A stretch of DNA of 39,768 nucleotides from a bacterium (GTDB taxonomy: Bacteria; CLD3; SB21), in contig JAIBAF010000030.1 in the NCBI GenBank assembly GCA_019695335.1, forward strand, positions 1 through 39,768, given 5' to 3'. The notes under the pieces are model-generated. The model saw only the letters and a list, made by a program, of their open reading frames with translations. It was not told the origin of the DNA and ran no database searches. Shown piece by piece: positions 25,401 through 33,530 of this stretch (within the stretch, counting starts at the first letter, position 1; each line of letters begins with the position of its first letter). Position numbers and translations under genes: made by a program.

Positions 25401-27170
25401 CTGACGATCATCAATGACATCCTGGATTATTCCAAAATCGAATCGGGAAAACTTGAATTGGAAGAACATTCTTTCGATCTTCGCGCCTGCATTGAAGAAA
25501 CGCTTGATTTGCTGGCGCCGAAATCTTCGGAGAAAAAACTGGATCTTCTTTATCAATTGGATGAATCAGTGCCTCCATATATCGCCGGCGATAGCACTCG
25601 TTTGCGGCAAGTTTTGGTCAATTTGCTCAATAATGCTATTAAATTTACCGAGAGCGGTGAAGTCTTTTTAAGAGTCCATTCACCGGAAATATGTGACGGC
25701 AAAGCTTGTCTGGAATTTGAAGTGCGTGATACCGGAATTGGCATTCCGGAAAACAAAATCTCCGAAATGTTCAAACCGTTTTCTCAAGCCGATTCGTCAA
25801 CCACGCGAAAATACGGCGGTACCGGGCTGGGTCTGGCCATTGCAACGAAATTGGTCGCTTTGATGAACGGTAAAATTTGGGTTCGAAGCGTTTTGGATCA
25901 AGGAACGTCTTTTCATTTTACAATCACCGTCCCAATTTCCACTGAACCTGCTCCCAAACACCTTATGCTTCCGGAAATCGAAGGTAAACGAGTTTTGATT
26001 GTCGACGATAATGAGACGAACAGAAAAATTTTAAAGGTGCAATGTGAGATGTGGAAAATGATCCCTCATATCGTCGCTACCCCTCTGGAAGCGCTTCAAT
26101 TGATCCAAGATCAAGCTCCGTTTGATCTTGGCATTATCGATATGCAGATGCCCGATATGGACGGTATCACTCTTGGTATGGAAATTCGTAAATGGCGCAA
26201 TAAACGTGTGCTTCCTTTGATCATGTTAAGTTCTCTCGGTCATAACGACAAACGCATTGCTTCTTCAAAAAACATCTTTTCGGCAATTATCAGTAAACCT
26301 GTCAAACAATCCGTTTTGTGGGATACAATCGTTCAGACGTTATCCAGCGACCAGCCGGACACCTTGTATTCGAAAACCGATTTGACGCTCGACAGAGAGT
26401 TATCCAAAAGTTTACCATTGCGGATCCTTCTCGCCGAAGATAATGTGATCAACCAGAAATTAGCCGTACGCGTATTTGAAAAAATGAGCTACGCCATTGA
26501 TATAGCCGTTAACGGATTGGAAGTACTGGACGCATTGAAAACTAAATCGTTTGACATCGTGTTCATGGATGTACAAATGCCCGAAATGGACGGACTGGAA
26601 GCAACAAGGAAAATCATCCGGACTTATTCCCCTCACCAACGGCCGATCATTATTGCCATGACAGCTAATGCCATGCAGGGCGATCGTGAACGCTGTCTTG
26701 AAGCAGGAATGGATGACTATATTACCAAACCGATCATACCAAAACAGATTCAATCTAAATTAAAAGAATGGGGTACTACTATGTTGCAACATCAAGAATA
26801 TATGCAGCGCCAAAATTATCCGGTCGTTGACCGTGATGCCATTAGTGAATTGGAAATCGGAGACGATTTTCTGAAAGAGTTGATCGCTATCTATTTTGAG
26901 CAAGCGCCATCGATGATCCGGACCATCCGCGATCACGCTCGCCTCGGGCAAACTGATGCCATGAAAAAGCACGCTCATACGCTCAAAGGCGTCAGTTTTA
27001 ATATCGGGGCCTCCCGGATCGGGCATTTATGCAAAACCATTGAAAACGTTCAAGCCTCTCAAAGCCCGAAAGAGATCGATGTACTGCTGCACGATCTCGA
27101 TCATACGTACGAAGAAACAAAATTCGAACTTGAACGGCTAACCGGCGAACCAGAATTCGAAATGGCCTAA
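22500..27170 (+). CDS. Multi-PAS hybrid sensor histidine kinase with two receivers and Hpt
   Basis: The 1556-residue protein carries seven PAS domains (about 32-150, 152-270, 274-395, 400-520, 525-645, 652-775, 785-905). These are followed by HisKA with phospho-acceptor His928 ([13 protein letters not shown]) and a HATPase with [18 protein letters not shown] and GGTGLGLAI. Two receivers (Asp1214 in [11 protein letters not shown]; Asp1357 in [11 protein letters not shown]) and a C-terminal Hpt domain (His1493 in HAHTLKGVS) complete it. No transmembrane helix is seen, so it is a cytosolic sensor that may bind flavin, heme or small ligands in its PAS domains. This is a full His-Asp-His relay in one chain. 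An ATG at 22560 (TTGGA ahead) is an equally plausible start. It sits 12 bases before the HD-GYP regulator, its likely output. Confidence 0.95.
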   Translation: MSLDCSVYCLLPINFLTLDFMIDTKSHALGTAYFEYLFENAPEAIAILDNEDRILRTNRAFGKLFGYTSDESAYKVIDELITPDATIWEGYELTRKILSGEFIDIDAVRKHKNGQLIPVNILASPIKLDGENQTGVYAIYRDILERKAIETKLSQLSCAVDQNPASVVITDVQGRIEYVNPKFTRVTGYTLDEVIGKNPRFLKSGETPQAEYSALWKTVLSGQEWRGEFHNKKKNGELYWESASISPITNNKGEITHFVAVKEDITDRKNLQDKLVRSEQYFRSLIEHSVDMIAVIDVEGFIQYVSPSVKGSLGYESKELIGRPVFDLFKPDDQCRTKTILQNLAINHEAVRNIEIHVQHKNGSWRYFNGSIAFIQEKNESAYIVINAIDLTDRKNSEEKLREIEARFRNSFTHASIGMALVNLEGRCVQVNEALCRTLGYSEEELLSKTIADITHPDDLLNDLANLDALTNQQIDSYQMEKRYLHRNGTIVWGRLSVTLVLDRDNKPFYYVAQVEDITEQKRMAESLCESEMYFRSLIENAQDLITVINLDGTIRYNSPSVTRLLGFSPEELNDTNVCTRVHSLDQVQAMETIQKIISNPANIHRQILRYQHKNGMWIYLEGSGKLVHSGSDSYIVINSHDVTERIQNEQTLQNTRNFLDRILHTVADPIFVKDEQHNFIMVNDAFCQFIGQSREGLIGKSDYDFVAKNEADVFWTMDDHVFKSGKTVDNEEQLTNPEGQVRYLSTRKAIFKDIIGQKFLVGIIRDITYLKNIQNQLERNKAGLSQAQQLTHVGSWEWNMLAKTLVWSDEMFRIFEVTDDKPLSVNRILSLMPPDDRERVGKAIDYSLSHGTPFDTDYRIDLPSGNVKYIHGHGEVAISENGKAAWVSGTAQDITARKKIEQELLYAKEKAEVADHAKSDFLAVMSHEIRTPMNGVIGMTGLLLETLLTKEQREYVELIRISGETLLTIINDILDYSKIESGKLELEEHSFDLRACIEETLDLLAPKSSEKKLDLLYQLDESVPPYIAGDSTRLRQVLVNLLNNAIKFTESGEVFLRVHSPEICDGKACLEFEVRDTGIGIPENKISEMFKPFSQADSSTTRKYGGTGLGLAIATKLVALMNGKIWVRSVLDQGTSFHFTITVPISTEPAPKHLMLPEIEGKRVLIVDDNETNRKILKVQCEMWKMIPHIVATPLEALQLIQDQAPFDLGIIDMQMPDMDGITLGMEIRKWRNKRVLPLIMLSSLGHNDKRIASSKNIFSAIISKPVKQSVLWDTIVQTLSSDQPDTLYSKTDLTLDRELSKSLPLRILLAEDNVINQKLAVRVFEKMSYAIDIAVNGLEVLDALKTKSFDIVFMDVQMPEMDGLEATRKIIRTYSPHQRPIIIAMTANAMQGDRERCLEAGMDDYITKPIIPKQIQSKLKEWGTTMLQHQEYMQRQNYPVVDRDAISELEIGDDFLKELIAIYFEQAPSMIRTIRDHARLGQTDAMKKHAHTLKGVSFNIGASRIGHLCKTIENVQASQSPKEIDVLLHDLDHTYEETKFELERLTGEPEFEMA

Positions 27171-27182
27171 CGCGAGGAAACC

Positions 27183-28244
27183 ATGAAAATACTTATTGTT
27201 GACGACAACCCAATTAACGTGATGGTGTTTGACAATCTGCTCACAAAAGTACTGCAGTGCGAAACTCAGTGTTTCACTTCGTCTATCGAGGCATTGGATT
27301 GGGCAACGCGCCACTCGCCTGATCTTTTGATCACTGATTACCAAATGCCCGATATGAATGGATTGGAGTTGATTCAACAGTTTCGAAGCATCAAAGGACA
27401 CTCCGAAACACCGGTTATCATGGTTACAGCTACGGAAGATAAAAAGATCCGATATCGGGCACTGGAACTCGGCGCCAATGATTTTCTCAACAAGCCGATT
27501 GACAAAGCAGAGCTCATCGCTCGTACACGCAACATGCTCACCATTCGTCAAAATCAAAAAGCACTGGCGGATCGCGCTTCCTGGCTCGCTGACGAAGTCA
27601 AAAAAGCCACGCAGGAAATTATCGCCCGTGAACGCGAAGTTATTCTGCGCCTTTCCAAAGCAGCCGAATACCGTAGTCCTGAAACGGGCACGCACGTCAT
27701 GCGGGTCGCCTACTACAGTAAAGCGTTATCAAAAAAGCTCGGGCTTTCGGAAGAAGAACAAGATCTGATCCTGATGGCGGCGCCGATGCACGATATCGGG
27801 AAGGTAGGTATTCCGGATGAAATTTTGTACAAAAATGAAAAACTGGATGAATATGAATATGCGCACATGAAGCTACACACTCTGACCGGATATGAAATTA
27901 TGCAGAACAGCCAGTCACGTTTACTTCAAATGGCTTCTGAAATCGCTTTATGTCACCATGAAAAATTTGACGGCACTGGGTATCCTCGCGCATTGAAAGG
28001 CGACCAAATTCCTCTCTCAGCCCGTATTTGCGCGATCAGCGATGTTTTCGATGCGCTCACCTCTGAACGTCCTTACAAAAAAGCATGGTCCATCGACGAA
28101 GCAATGCTTGAAATCGAGCGTAACAGCACCACGCACTTTGATCCAAAATTAGTCGAAGCATTTAAAACGATCCTGCCGGAAATTGAAGAAATCCGGATGC
28201 GTTTTACATCCGGTGGAAAATTAAATAAAGCTATGGTAGCCTGA
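27183..28244 (+). CDS. RpfG-like response regulator with HD-GYP domain
   Basis: The 353-residue protein has a receiver domain (1-120) with the phospho-acceptor Asp52 in LLITDYQMPDMNG and the conserved Lys in LNKPID. After a helical linker comes an HD-GYP domain (about 150-345). The metal/catalytic signature is APMHDIGKVGIP (His203-Asp204), and HHEKFDGTGYP gives the GYP at about 266-268. HD-GYP proteins hydrolyse cyclic di-GMP, so phosphorelay input probably lowers this second messenger and affects motility, biofilm or secretion. GAGG six bases before the ATG supports the start, 12 bases after the hybrid kinase stop. The pair is transcribed together. Confidence 0.95.
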   Translation: MKILIVDDNPINVMVFDNLLTKVLQCETQCFTSSIEALDWATRHSPDLLITDYQMPDMNGLELIQQFRSIKGHSETPVIMVTATEDKKIRYRALELGANDFLNKPIDKAELIARTRNMLTIRQNQKALADRASWLADEVKKATQEIIAREREVILRLSKAAEYRSPETGTHVMRVAYYSKALSKKLGLSEEEQDLILMAAPMHDIGKVGIPDEILYKNEKLDEYEYAHMKLHTLTGYEIMQNSQSRLLQMASEIALCHHEKFDGTGYPRALKGDQIPLSARICAISDVFDALTSERPYKKAWSIDEAMLEIERNSTTHFDPKLVEAFKTILPEIEEIRMRFTSGGKLNKAMVA

Positions 28245-28276
28245 TAGCTCCTAAAACGCTAGTTTCCAAATAGCGA

Positions 28277-29932
28277 TCATTTCGCTTTATTTTCATTTTC
28301 AAACACATCGCCTTTATTGATAAAAGGCCTTACCCTGGTTTGAGTAAGCGAATAACCGATCATAAAATTAATCTTCACGAACGTTTCAGCGGCGGTAAAA
28401 TCAAACGATTCATTGAGTTCATCCGAAGGCGTATGATAAGTATGATTCATGAAATCTTTTATTTCAGTGGCTAGGTTTCTTGTCGAATCGAGAGTTTTCA
28501 ATCCATATTTGATATGCATGGCTGGAATGCCCTGACGCAAAAAGTTGTATTGATCGCTCCGTACGATCCGGGCCTGTTCTGGCATATGATCCGGCATAAT
28601 GTCCAATCCAAGTTGCGTCGCAGCGCCTTTTGCATACGTCATCAGATTCGAATGTTCAGCGCCTAAAGCCTCGATAGACAACAAGGGTGCAATCAAAGTA
28701 GGCATATCAATATTGATATCAGCAATGATGTTTTCTTTTGTTACAGTTGGAAACCTTGTAAAATATTCGGATCCCAATAGTCCCATTTCTTCACCGGTAG
28801 TAGTTAAAAATAATACGCTCCTGTTCGGCTTTTGGATAAGTGAAGTAAACAAACGAGCAATCTCTAACGTACATGCAACTCCGGACGCATTATCGTGGGC
28901 CCCATTATAAATGGAATCGCCGTCTACGGGATGACCGACACCCAGATGATCCAAATGCGAAGTATAAATGACGTATTCGTTTTTTAAATGATCATCCCGG
29001 CCTGTCATCTTGCCTATTATGTTGTAACTGGTTATGTCAGTATATGACGTCTTTGTTTTCGCTGAGATTTGGATAGTGATAGAATCGCCTTGTGCAGACT
29101 TGTCATAACGAATCCAATACTGTTCAGGATCTGAATTAAATATTTTTTTCATAGCATCCCAGCTAACAATTGCTGCAAATTTTAATCCGCTCCCAAAAAC
29201 ATTTTTCCCAAAGGCTTTTCCATCAGCGGCGACAACACCATCATTACCAATATCACGATATCTGTGCATCATTCTTCCAAGGCTATTTCCGGGTAAAGTA
29301 AGAATCATGCCCACAGCACCATGTTTTATTGCCGATTCAAATTTAGTGGCATTCGTACTGAAATGGACGGCCTCTGTTGAAGGAAAAGAATCCGGTACTC
29401 CGATCGTAGCTACAACAATTTTATTTCGAACATTTTTATTTTTGTAGTCATCGTAGCCCATATGCGGCGCTTCAACGCCGTATCCGACAAAAACAACAGG
29501 AGCTGAAACATAGTTTTGCGAATTGTTAAGATCACCTATGAAAACATATTCATCGCCCTCGGTCAATACCGTTTTATTGGTATCGCTCATTATAATTAAC
29601 GAAGATTCGTTTTTTTCAATAATTCCGGTTCGGAGCCTGACGGTCTGAAGGAAAGTACCGTTTTCACCGGCCGGCAAAAGCCCGAAAGCTTTATAGTTAT
29701 TGATAACATATTCGGCGGCTTCATGAAATCCGGGTTTTCCTGGAAAGCGCCCCATCAATCGATCATCAGCAAGAAAAGATATGTGCGATTTGATCCGATC
29801 TTGTCGTACATCCAGTAGCAGCGGATCTATAGTCAGATTGGATTTAGGCAATGCGCATGAATACACAAAAAATAAAACTAACCAAATGGAAAAACGCGCA
29901 TACGACAAACTTTGGACATTCCGATACAACAT
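28277..29932 (-). CDS. M28-family zinc peptidase lipoprotein with PA domain
   Basis: The 551-residue protein has a lipoprotein signal ending FFVYSC (lipobox Cys26). A protease-associated type insert (about 120-260) interrupts an M28 aminopeptidase fold. The zinc ligands and catalytic residues are all visible: His326 in TSHLDHLG, bridging Asp347 in GAHDNASG, Glu381 and Glu382 in TTGEEMGLLG, Asp409 in NIDM, and the C-terminal His500 in HTYHTPSDE. It should cleave N-terminal amino acids from peptides at the outer or periplasmic face. It appears to be a single gene; convergent to the HD-GYP gene with 32 bases between stops. Family certain, substrate not. Confidence 0.9.
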   Translation of the reverse strand: MLYRNVQSLSYARFSIWLVLFFVYSCALPKSNLTIDPLLLDVRQDRIKSHISFLADDRLMGRFPGKPGFHEAAEYVINNYKAFGLLPAGENGTFLQTVRLRTGIIEKNESSLIIMSDTNKTVLTEGDEYVFIGDLNNSQNYVSAPVVFVGYGVEAPHMGYDDYKNKNVRNKIVVATIGVPDSFPSTEAVHFSTNATKFESAIKHGAVGMILTLPGNSLGRMMHRYRDIGNDGVVAADGKAFGKNVFGSGLKFAAIVSWDAMKKIFNSDPEQYWIRYDKSAQGDSITIQISAKTKTSYTDITSYNIIGKMTGRDDHLKNEYVIYTSHLDHLGVGHPVDGDSIYNGAHDNASGVACTLEIARLFTSLIQKPNRSVLFLTTTGEEMGLLGSEYFTRFPTVTKENIIADINIDMPTLIAPLLSIEALGAEHSNLMTYAKGAATQLGLDIMPDHMPEQARIVRSDQYNFLRQGIPAMHIKYGLKTLDSTRNLATEIKDFMNHTYHTPSDELNESFDFTAAETFVKINFMIGYSLTQTRVRPFINKGDVFENENKAK

Positions 29933-30013
29933 ATTTTTAACCTACTATATGAATGAACTGGGATTAAATTAAGAATAAGCAAGTATTGTTTAAACGGCAA
30001 GAATCAATTAGCT

Positions 30014-31009
30014 CTACTTCATCAAGTCCACTAGCAATCCTTTTTCATATTTCAGGGCTTTTTCATACACAAGTGAAACGGTCGCTGCATCTTGCAAAGC
30101 AATTCCTGTACTATCAAAAATAAATATCTCATCGTCAGAAGTTCGCCCGCTTTTTTTTCCAACGATAATTTCTCCAAGCTCTGCATGTACCTCCTCTTTT
30201 TTTATCAACCCGGCATTCAAAGTGTGATGCAATTCACCAATCGTAGCACACTGTTCCAATGCATCGACTACTAATCGGCTGCGAGCCACTAACAAGGGTT
30301 CGACTTCCTGTTTTTCTTCATGGTCAGCGCCAACGGCAGCAATGAAAGCTCCGGGCTGTACCCATTCATTTTTCAAAAAAGCCCGTGTCGACGTTGTACA
30401 CGTCACGCAAACATCACTCTGTCGAACAGCCATACCGAGATCATCGGCTTTGAGAATTGTGACAGGATATTCTATACTCATTTGCTTAACAAAATGATCG
30501 GTTACTGCATGGTCGATATCGTAAGCATAGACTTTTTCTATGGGCAATACATTCATTAACATTTTGAGAGAAATTCTTCCCTGATTACCACAACCACATA
30601 TGGTCAGGGTTTTTGCGTTTTTTTTTGCAAGATGCTTGGCGGCAAGAGCTGTCGCTGCTCCCGTTCGCAACACCGTTATTTCGGTTGAATCCGTTATGGC
30701 TAATAAACGTCCATCTTCAGCATTCGACACGACAATCGCGCCTTGAATGGTTGGAAGTCCGGTACGTGATCGGTTAAATGGGAAATTGGCATTAATTTTA
30801 GCAATAAAATACAGGACATCATGTTCCCAAATCCCTGCTTTGATATGAAAGCCTCCTCCTGAAACGTGACGTCCCAATATACCGGGTGGATATGCCTTTC
30901 CTTCGGCTAACAACGCAAACGAATTTTCTACCGCGGATAAACATTCTTCAGCATCAATCAAGGATGCAACATCTGATCGTGTCAGTATTAGCGTCTGCGT
31001 AGAATTCAT
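30014..31009 (-). CDS. Ornithine cyclodeaminase/mu-crystallin-family protein
   Basis: The 331-residue protein has the features of the ornithine cyclodeaminase family. These are the substrate-side FHIKAGIW (Lys57) and Lys71, the RTGAATALAAKHLA helix, and the dinucleotide-binding motif ICGCGNQGR (glycines 139, 141, 144). Relatives act as ornithine cyclodeaminases, alanine or ketimine dehydrogenases, or eutC-like enzymes with NAD(P). The exact substrate cannot be read from the sequence. Its ATG overlaps the stop of the ChrA gene (ATGA at 31006-31009) with AAAGGA upstream, so it is the last gene of the chromate-type unit. That context is unusual for this enzyme and leaves its role open. Confidence 0.85.
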   Translation of the reverse strand: MNSTQTLILTRSDVASLIDAEECLSAVENSFALLAEGKAYPPGILGRHVSGGGFHIKAGIWEHDVLYFIAKINANFPFNRSRTGLPTIQGAIVVSNAEDGRLLAITDSTEITVLRTGAATALAAKHLAKKNAKTLTICGCGNQGRISLKMLMNVLPIEKVYAYDIDHAVTDHFVKQMSIEYPVTILKADDLGMAVRQSDVCVTCTTSTRAFLKNEWVQPGAFIAAVGADHEEKQEVEPLLVARSRLVVDALEQCATIGELHHTLNAGLIKKEEVHAELGEIIVGKKSGRTSDDEIFIFDSTGIALQDAATVSLVYEKALKYEKGLLVDLMK

Positions 31010-32130
31010 AAAATTCCTTTAAAAATTAATCCGCATACGGCCATGATCGCAATAACTACCGGCTCCTTGATGCGGGAGAATCGGACTAAAATAATAACGG
31101 TTGAAATCGCGATTGCAACAGTAAACCAATCGGATAATGTTTTTTTGGCTATTACAACGACAGCGCCTGCAATGGCTCCTATCGCCGCGACAGTTACGCC
31201 TTCAACAAACGTTTTAATGAGTTGTTTTTTTCCGTACTTTTTAAAATAAGGCGCAGGAATGATCGTGAAAATGTAACACGGAAAAAAAGTTGCAATGGCA
31301 GCAATACATGCACCCGGAAATCCAGCAATAAGATAGCCGATGAATCCGACTGTAATGACTACGGGACCCGGTGTTATCATCGCAATCGCGACAGCATCGA
31401 GAAATTGTTGTTCCGTTAGCCATCCTCTTTCCGTTACGAGCCCGCCATATAAAAAAGGTACGATGGCCAATCCGCTTCCAAAAACAAAAGCGCCGGCTGT
31501 TCCAAAAAAAATCGCAATTTGAATAAATATTGAATCAGTCAATACAACTGGAAGTTGTAAGAACAAAAGCGACAAAAGACCGCTGCCATTATTTATAAGT
31601 TGGCGCGATTTAGCTAACACCATCAAAAAACCTCCGGCCACAATGAGCCAAATGATTTCCGATTCCAGAAGGATCGTTACACTTGCGAGAACTGTGAAAA
31701 TAATCCAAGCGACGATATCCGTTCGGATGGTTTTAACGGTTAACCGGTAACAACTCAGTGATATGATGCCTATCACCGCTGCACTCACTCCGTAAAAAAG
31801 AACCTGCACCCAGACAAGCCCTTGAAACTCAACATACGCCCAGCCTATGAGTACCACCATACAAAACGAAGGAAAAATAAATGCAAGCCCGGTAAAAGTT
31901 GCGCCCATTATTTTGTAATGAACATAACCAATATAAATAGCCAATTGAGCGGCTAACGGCCCGGGAGCGAGTTGAGCAAGCGCAAGACCTTCTCTGTAAT
32001 CATCTTCCGAAATCCATTTATAATTCAAAACTAAATCCCGATGCATATATCCAATCAAGGCTACCGGCCCGCCAAAACCCCATGTACCAAGTTTCAAAAA
32101 ATAAAAGCATAATTCTTTCAAAGTATACAT
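31006..32130 (-). CDS. chrA: Chromate transporter ChrA, long two-domain form
   Basis: The 374-residue membrane protein consists of two homologous halves. The first opens with FLKLGTWGFGGPVALIGYM and LAQLAPGPLAAQLAIYIGY; the second with FGTAGAFVFGSGLAIVPFLY and IAMITPGPVVITVGFIGYL. The duplicated APGP/TPGP motifs and about ten helices define the CHR transporter family, which exports chromate from the cytosol. Some CHR proteins move sulfate or other anions, so chromate specificity is inferred from the ChrB neighbours. It is six bases after the stand-alone ChrB gene and overlaps the next gene by four bases. The start has only a weak ribosome site. Confidence 0.9.
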   Translation of the reverse strand: MYTLKELCFYFLKLGTWGFGGPVALIGYMHRDLVLNYKWISEDDYREGLALAQLAPGPLAAQLAIYIGYVHYKIMGATFTGLAFIFPSFCMVVLIGWAYVEFQGLVWVQVLFYGVSAAVIGIISLSCYRLTVKTIRTDIVAWIIFTVLASVTILLESEIIWLIVAGGFLMVLAKSRQLINNGSGLLSLLFLQLPVVLTDSIFIQIAIFFGTAGAFVFGSGLAIVPFLYGGLVTERGWLTEQQFLDAVAIAMITPGPVVITVGFIGYLIAGFPGACIAAIATFFPCYIFTIIPAPYFKKYGKKQLIKTFVEGVTVAAIGAIAGAVVVIAKKTLSDWFTVAIAISTVIILVRFSRIKEPVVIAIMAVCGLIFKGIL

Positions 32131-32136
32131 AGTCTT

Positions 32137-32589
32137 TTATAATTGAGGATTCCAATTGTGTATTTCATCAGGAACATGTTTGGCCCAGCTGTATAATGCG
32201 TCATAGATTTTCAAACCAAACGCAAGCTGCTCATAATCGTCTTTGAAGTTGTAAGAAATTCCGGCCGACATGGCCCATAACCCCGCGGCTTCCGGCGCCA
32301 ATTCAAAATGGTGCGTGTCGGCCCCACGTATAATTAAAGCCATCCGGCGAACCGCCTGATCAGAAATAGAATGCTTTTTAACAATAAAATCAAAAGTGCA
32401 ATACTCCCCTTCGTGCGAATATTCGGCTCCTGGAATATCAAAAGGAATGGCTTTCAGTTCAGCCGCTTTAGTAAAAACTTCCGCAGAAGGAACAAAAAGA
32501 AATTGAGCGTTTTTGTCTACAAAATTGAGAATCAACCAGGGACATGCTATACGATCAATTTTCGGGCGTGCTCGTGTAATCCATTTCAT
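32137..32589 (-). CDS. Stand-alone ChrB-domain protein
   Basis: The 150-residue protein is a ChrB C-terminal domain: MKWITRARPKIDRIACPWLI, AIPFDIPGAEYSHEGEYCTFDF, LIIRGADTHH and DDYEQLAFGLKIYDALYSWAK. Full-length ChrB has an extra N-terminal domain and acts in chromate sensing and resistance; here only this domain is present. It is similar along its whole length to the first 150 residues of the next upstream gene (ChrB-AraC), by eye more than half identical. The two therefore arose by duplication or by splitting of a fused gene. The cysteine at residue 16 is conserved in both copies. An inverted repeat lies just upstream at 32599-32637. Confidence 0.85.
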   Translation of the reverse strand: MKWITRARPKIDRIACPWLILNFVDKNAQFLFVPSAEVFTKAAELKAIPFDIPGAEYSHEGEYCTFDFIVKKHSISDQAVRRMALIIRGADTHHFELAPEAAGLWAMSAGISYNFKDDYEQLAFGLKIYDALYSWAKHVPDEIHNWNPQL

Positions 32590-32598
32590 AATAATTCA

Positions 32599-32637
32599 AT
32601 TGGGTAATGACGATGATTCGTAAGCAATTTACCCAAT
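32599..32637. promoter_or_regulatory. Inverted repeat, candidate operator of the chrB-chrA unit
   Basis: ATTGGGTAA (32599-32607) and TTACCCAAT (32629-32637) form a perfect 9-base inverted repeat. The centres are 30 bases apart, ten bases before the stand-alone ChrB gene and 45 bases after the ChrB-AraC gene. The AT-rich stem and lack of a T-run argue against a terminator. The same nonamer recurs at 37963-37971. Confidence 0.5.
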
Positions 32638-32682
32638 CTGCAAAATGGAATATAGAATGGAGTTGACGTTTTTGTATAGGAT

Positions 32683-33519
32683 TTACTTTTTCGGAAGTTT
32701 TTTTCTATATACGGAAGGGTTTTCGCCTGTGTGTTTTTTGAAAATTCGATTAAAATGGCTTTGATCGGAGAAACCCGTCAGATAAGCAATTTCAGCGAGG
32801 GAGTATTGCGGATTACCGAGGAGTGTTATGGCTTTTTCAATGCGAAGCTTGCGAATGTATTCTCCAAAAGAAAGGTTATCAAAATATTTTGAAAATTCAC
32901 GCGACAGGTAAGAAGGATGAACGTTCAAGGTCTGGGAAATATTTTTGAGGCTGAAAGTCAAATCGGCGTCAATCTGATCCTGGATAATGCTTTTTAATTC
33001 AAGCGTCCATGCTGGAATCTTTCCTGATTTTTTATTCAAAAATTTCTGATAAACTTCCAGCAGCAAATTTTCAAATGGATTTTGCGTATGGGTTTCATTT
33101 TGCAGGAATTTTGCCCAGCTGTATAAAGCGTCATAAATTGTCATGCCCTGCCGGAGTAATTCATAGTCATCTTGAATATTGTGCGACATTCCGGCGGCAA
33201 TGGCCCACAAGCCTGAAGCTTGGCTCGCGAGAGTATGACGGTCGGTATCCGCTCCCCTTACGATATGAGCCATGACAGCCAGCGCCGGATCGTCAAGACG
33301 GTGTTTACTGATAATGTAGTCAAACGTACAACGATCGCCGTAATGCGTATATTCAACATTGGGAATATCGAAAGGAATGGCGCCCGATTCTTTGGCTGCC
33401 GATTCGATTTGATCGAATGGCACATAAATAAATTCAGCATCCGTATCTACAAAACGCTTGATGAGCCATGGACATGCAATACGATCGATTTTAGGACGTT
33501 CCCGTGTTATCCATTTCAT
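32683..33519 (-). CDS. ChrB-AraC fusion, probable chromate-responsive regulator
   Basis: The 278-residue protein joins an N-terminal ChrB domain (1-150; MKWITRERPKIDRIACPWLI, FDIPNVEYTHYGDRCTFDY, IVRGADTDRHT) to a C-terminal AraC/XylS double helix-turn-helix (about 185-275). The latter includes ISQTLNVHPSYLSREFSKYF and LAEIAYLTGFSDQSHFNRIF, with the family's closing NPSVYR motif. The natural reading is a one-component regulator in which the ChrB domain senses chromate, or its effect, and the AraC domain binds DNA. ChrB is normally linked to a different N-terminal domain, so this fusion is unusual. It starts 11 bases after the large BNR gene and precedes the ChrB/ChrA genes. No clear Shine-Dalgarno sequence precedes the ATG. 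Confidence 0.85.
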   Translation of the reverse strand: MKWITRERPKIDRIACPWLIKRFVDTDAEFIYVPFDQIESAAKESGAIPFDIPNVEYTHYGDRCTFDYIISKHRLDDPALAVMAHIVRGADTDRHTLASQASGLWAIAAGMSHNIQDDYELLRQGMTIYDALYSWAKFLQNETHTQNPFENLLLEVYQKFLNKKSGKIPAWTLELKSIIQDQIDADLTFSLKNISQTLNVHPSYLSREFSKYFDNLSFGEYIRKLRIEKAITLLGNPQYSLAEIAYLTGFSDQSHFNRIFKKHTGENPSVYRKKLPKK

Positions 33520-33530
33520 AGGCTGTTAAC

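Noticed and set aside
28270-28290. Hairpin AGCGA/TCGCT followed by T-rich DNA after the HD-GYP gene
   Set aside because: Only a five-base stem, and it overlaps the end of the convergent M28 gene; too weak to call a terminator.
32137-33519. ChrB and ChrB-AraC as one gene broken by a frameshift
   Set aside because: Each has its own start and a complete ChrB domain, and 93 bases with an inverted repeat lie between them; they are paralogues, not fragments.
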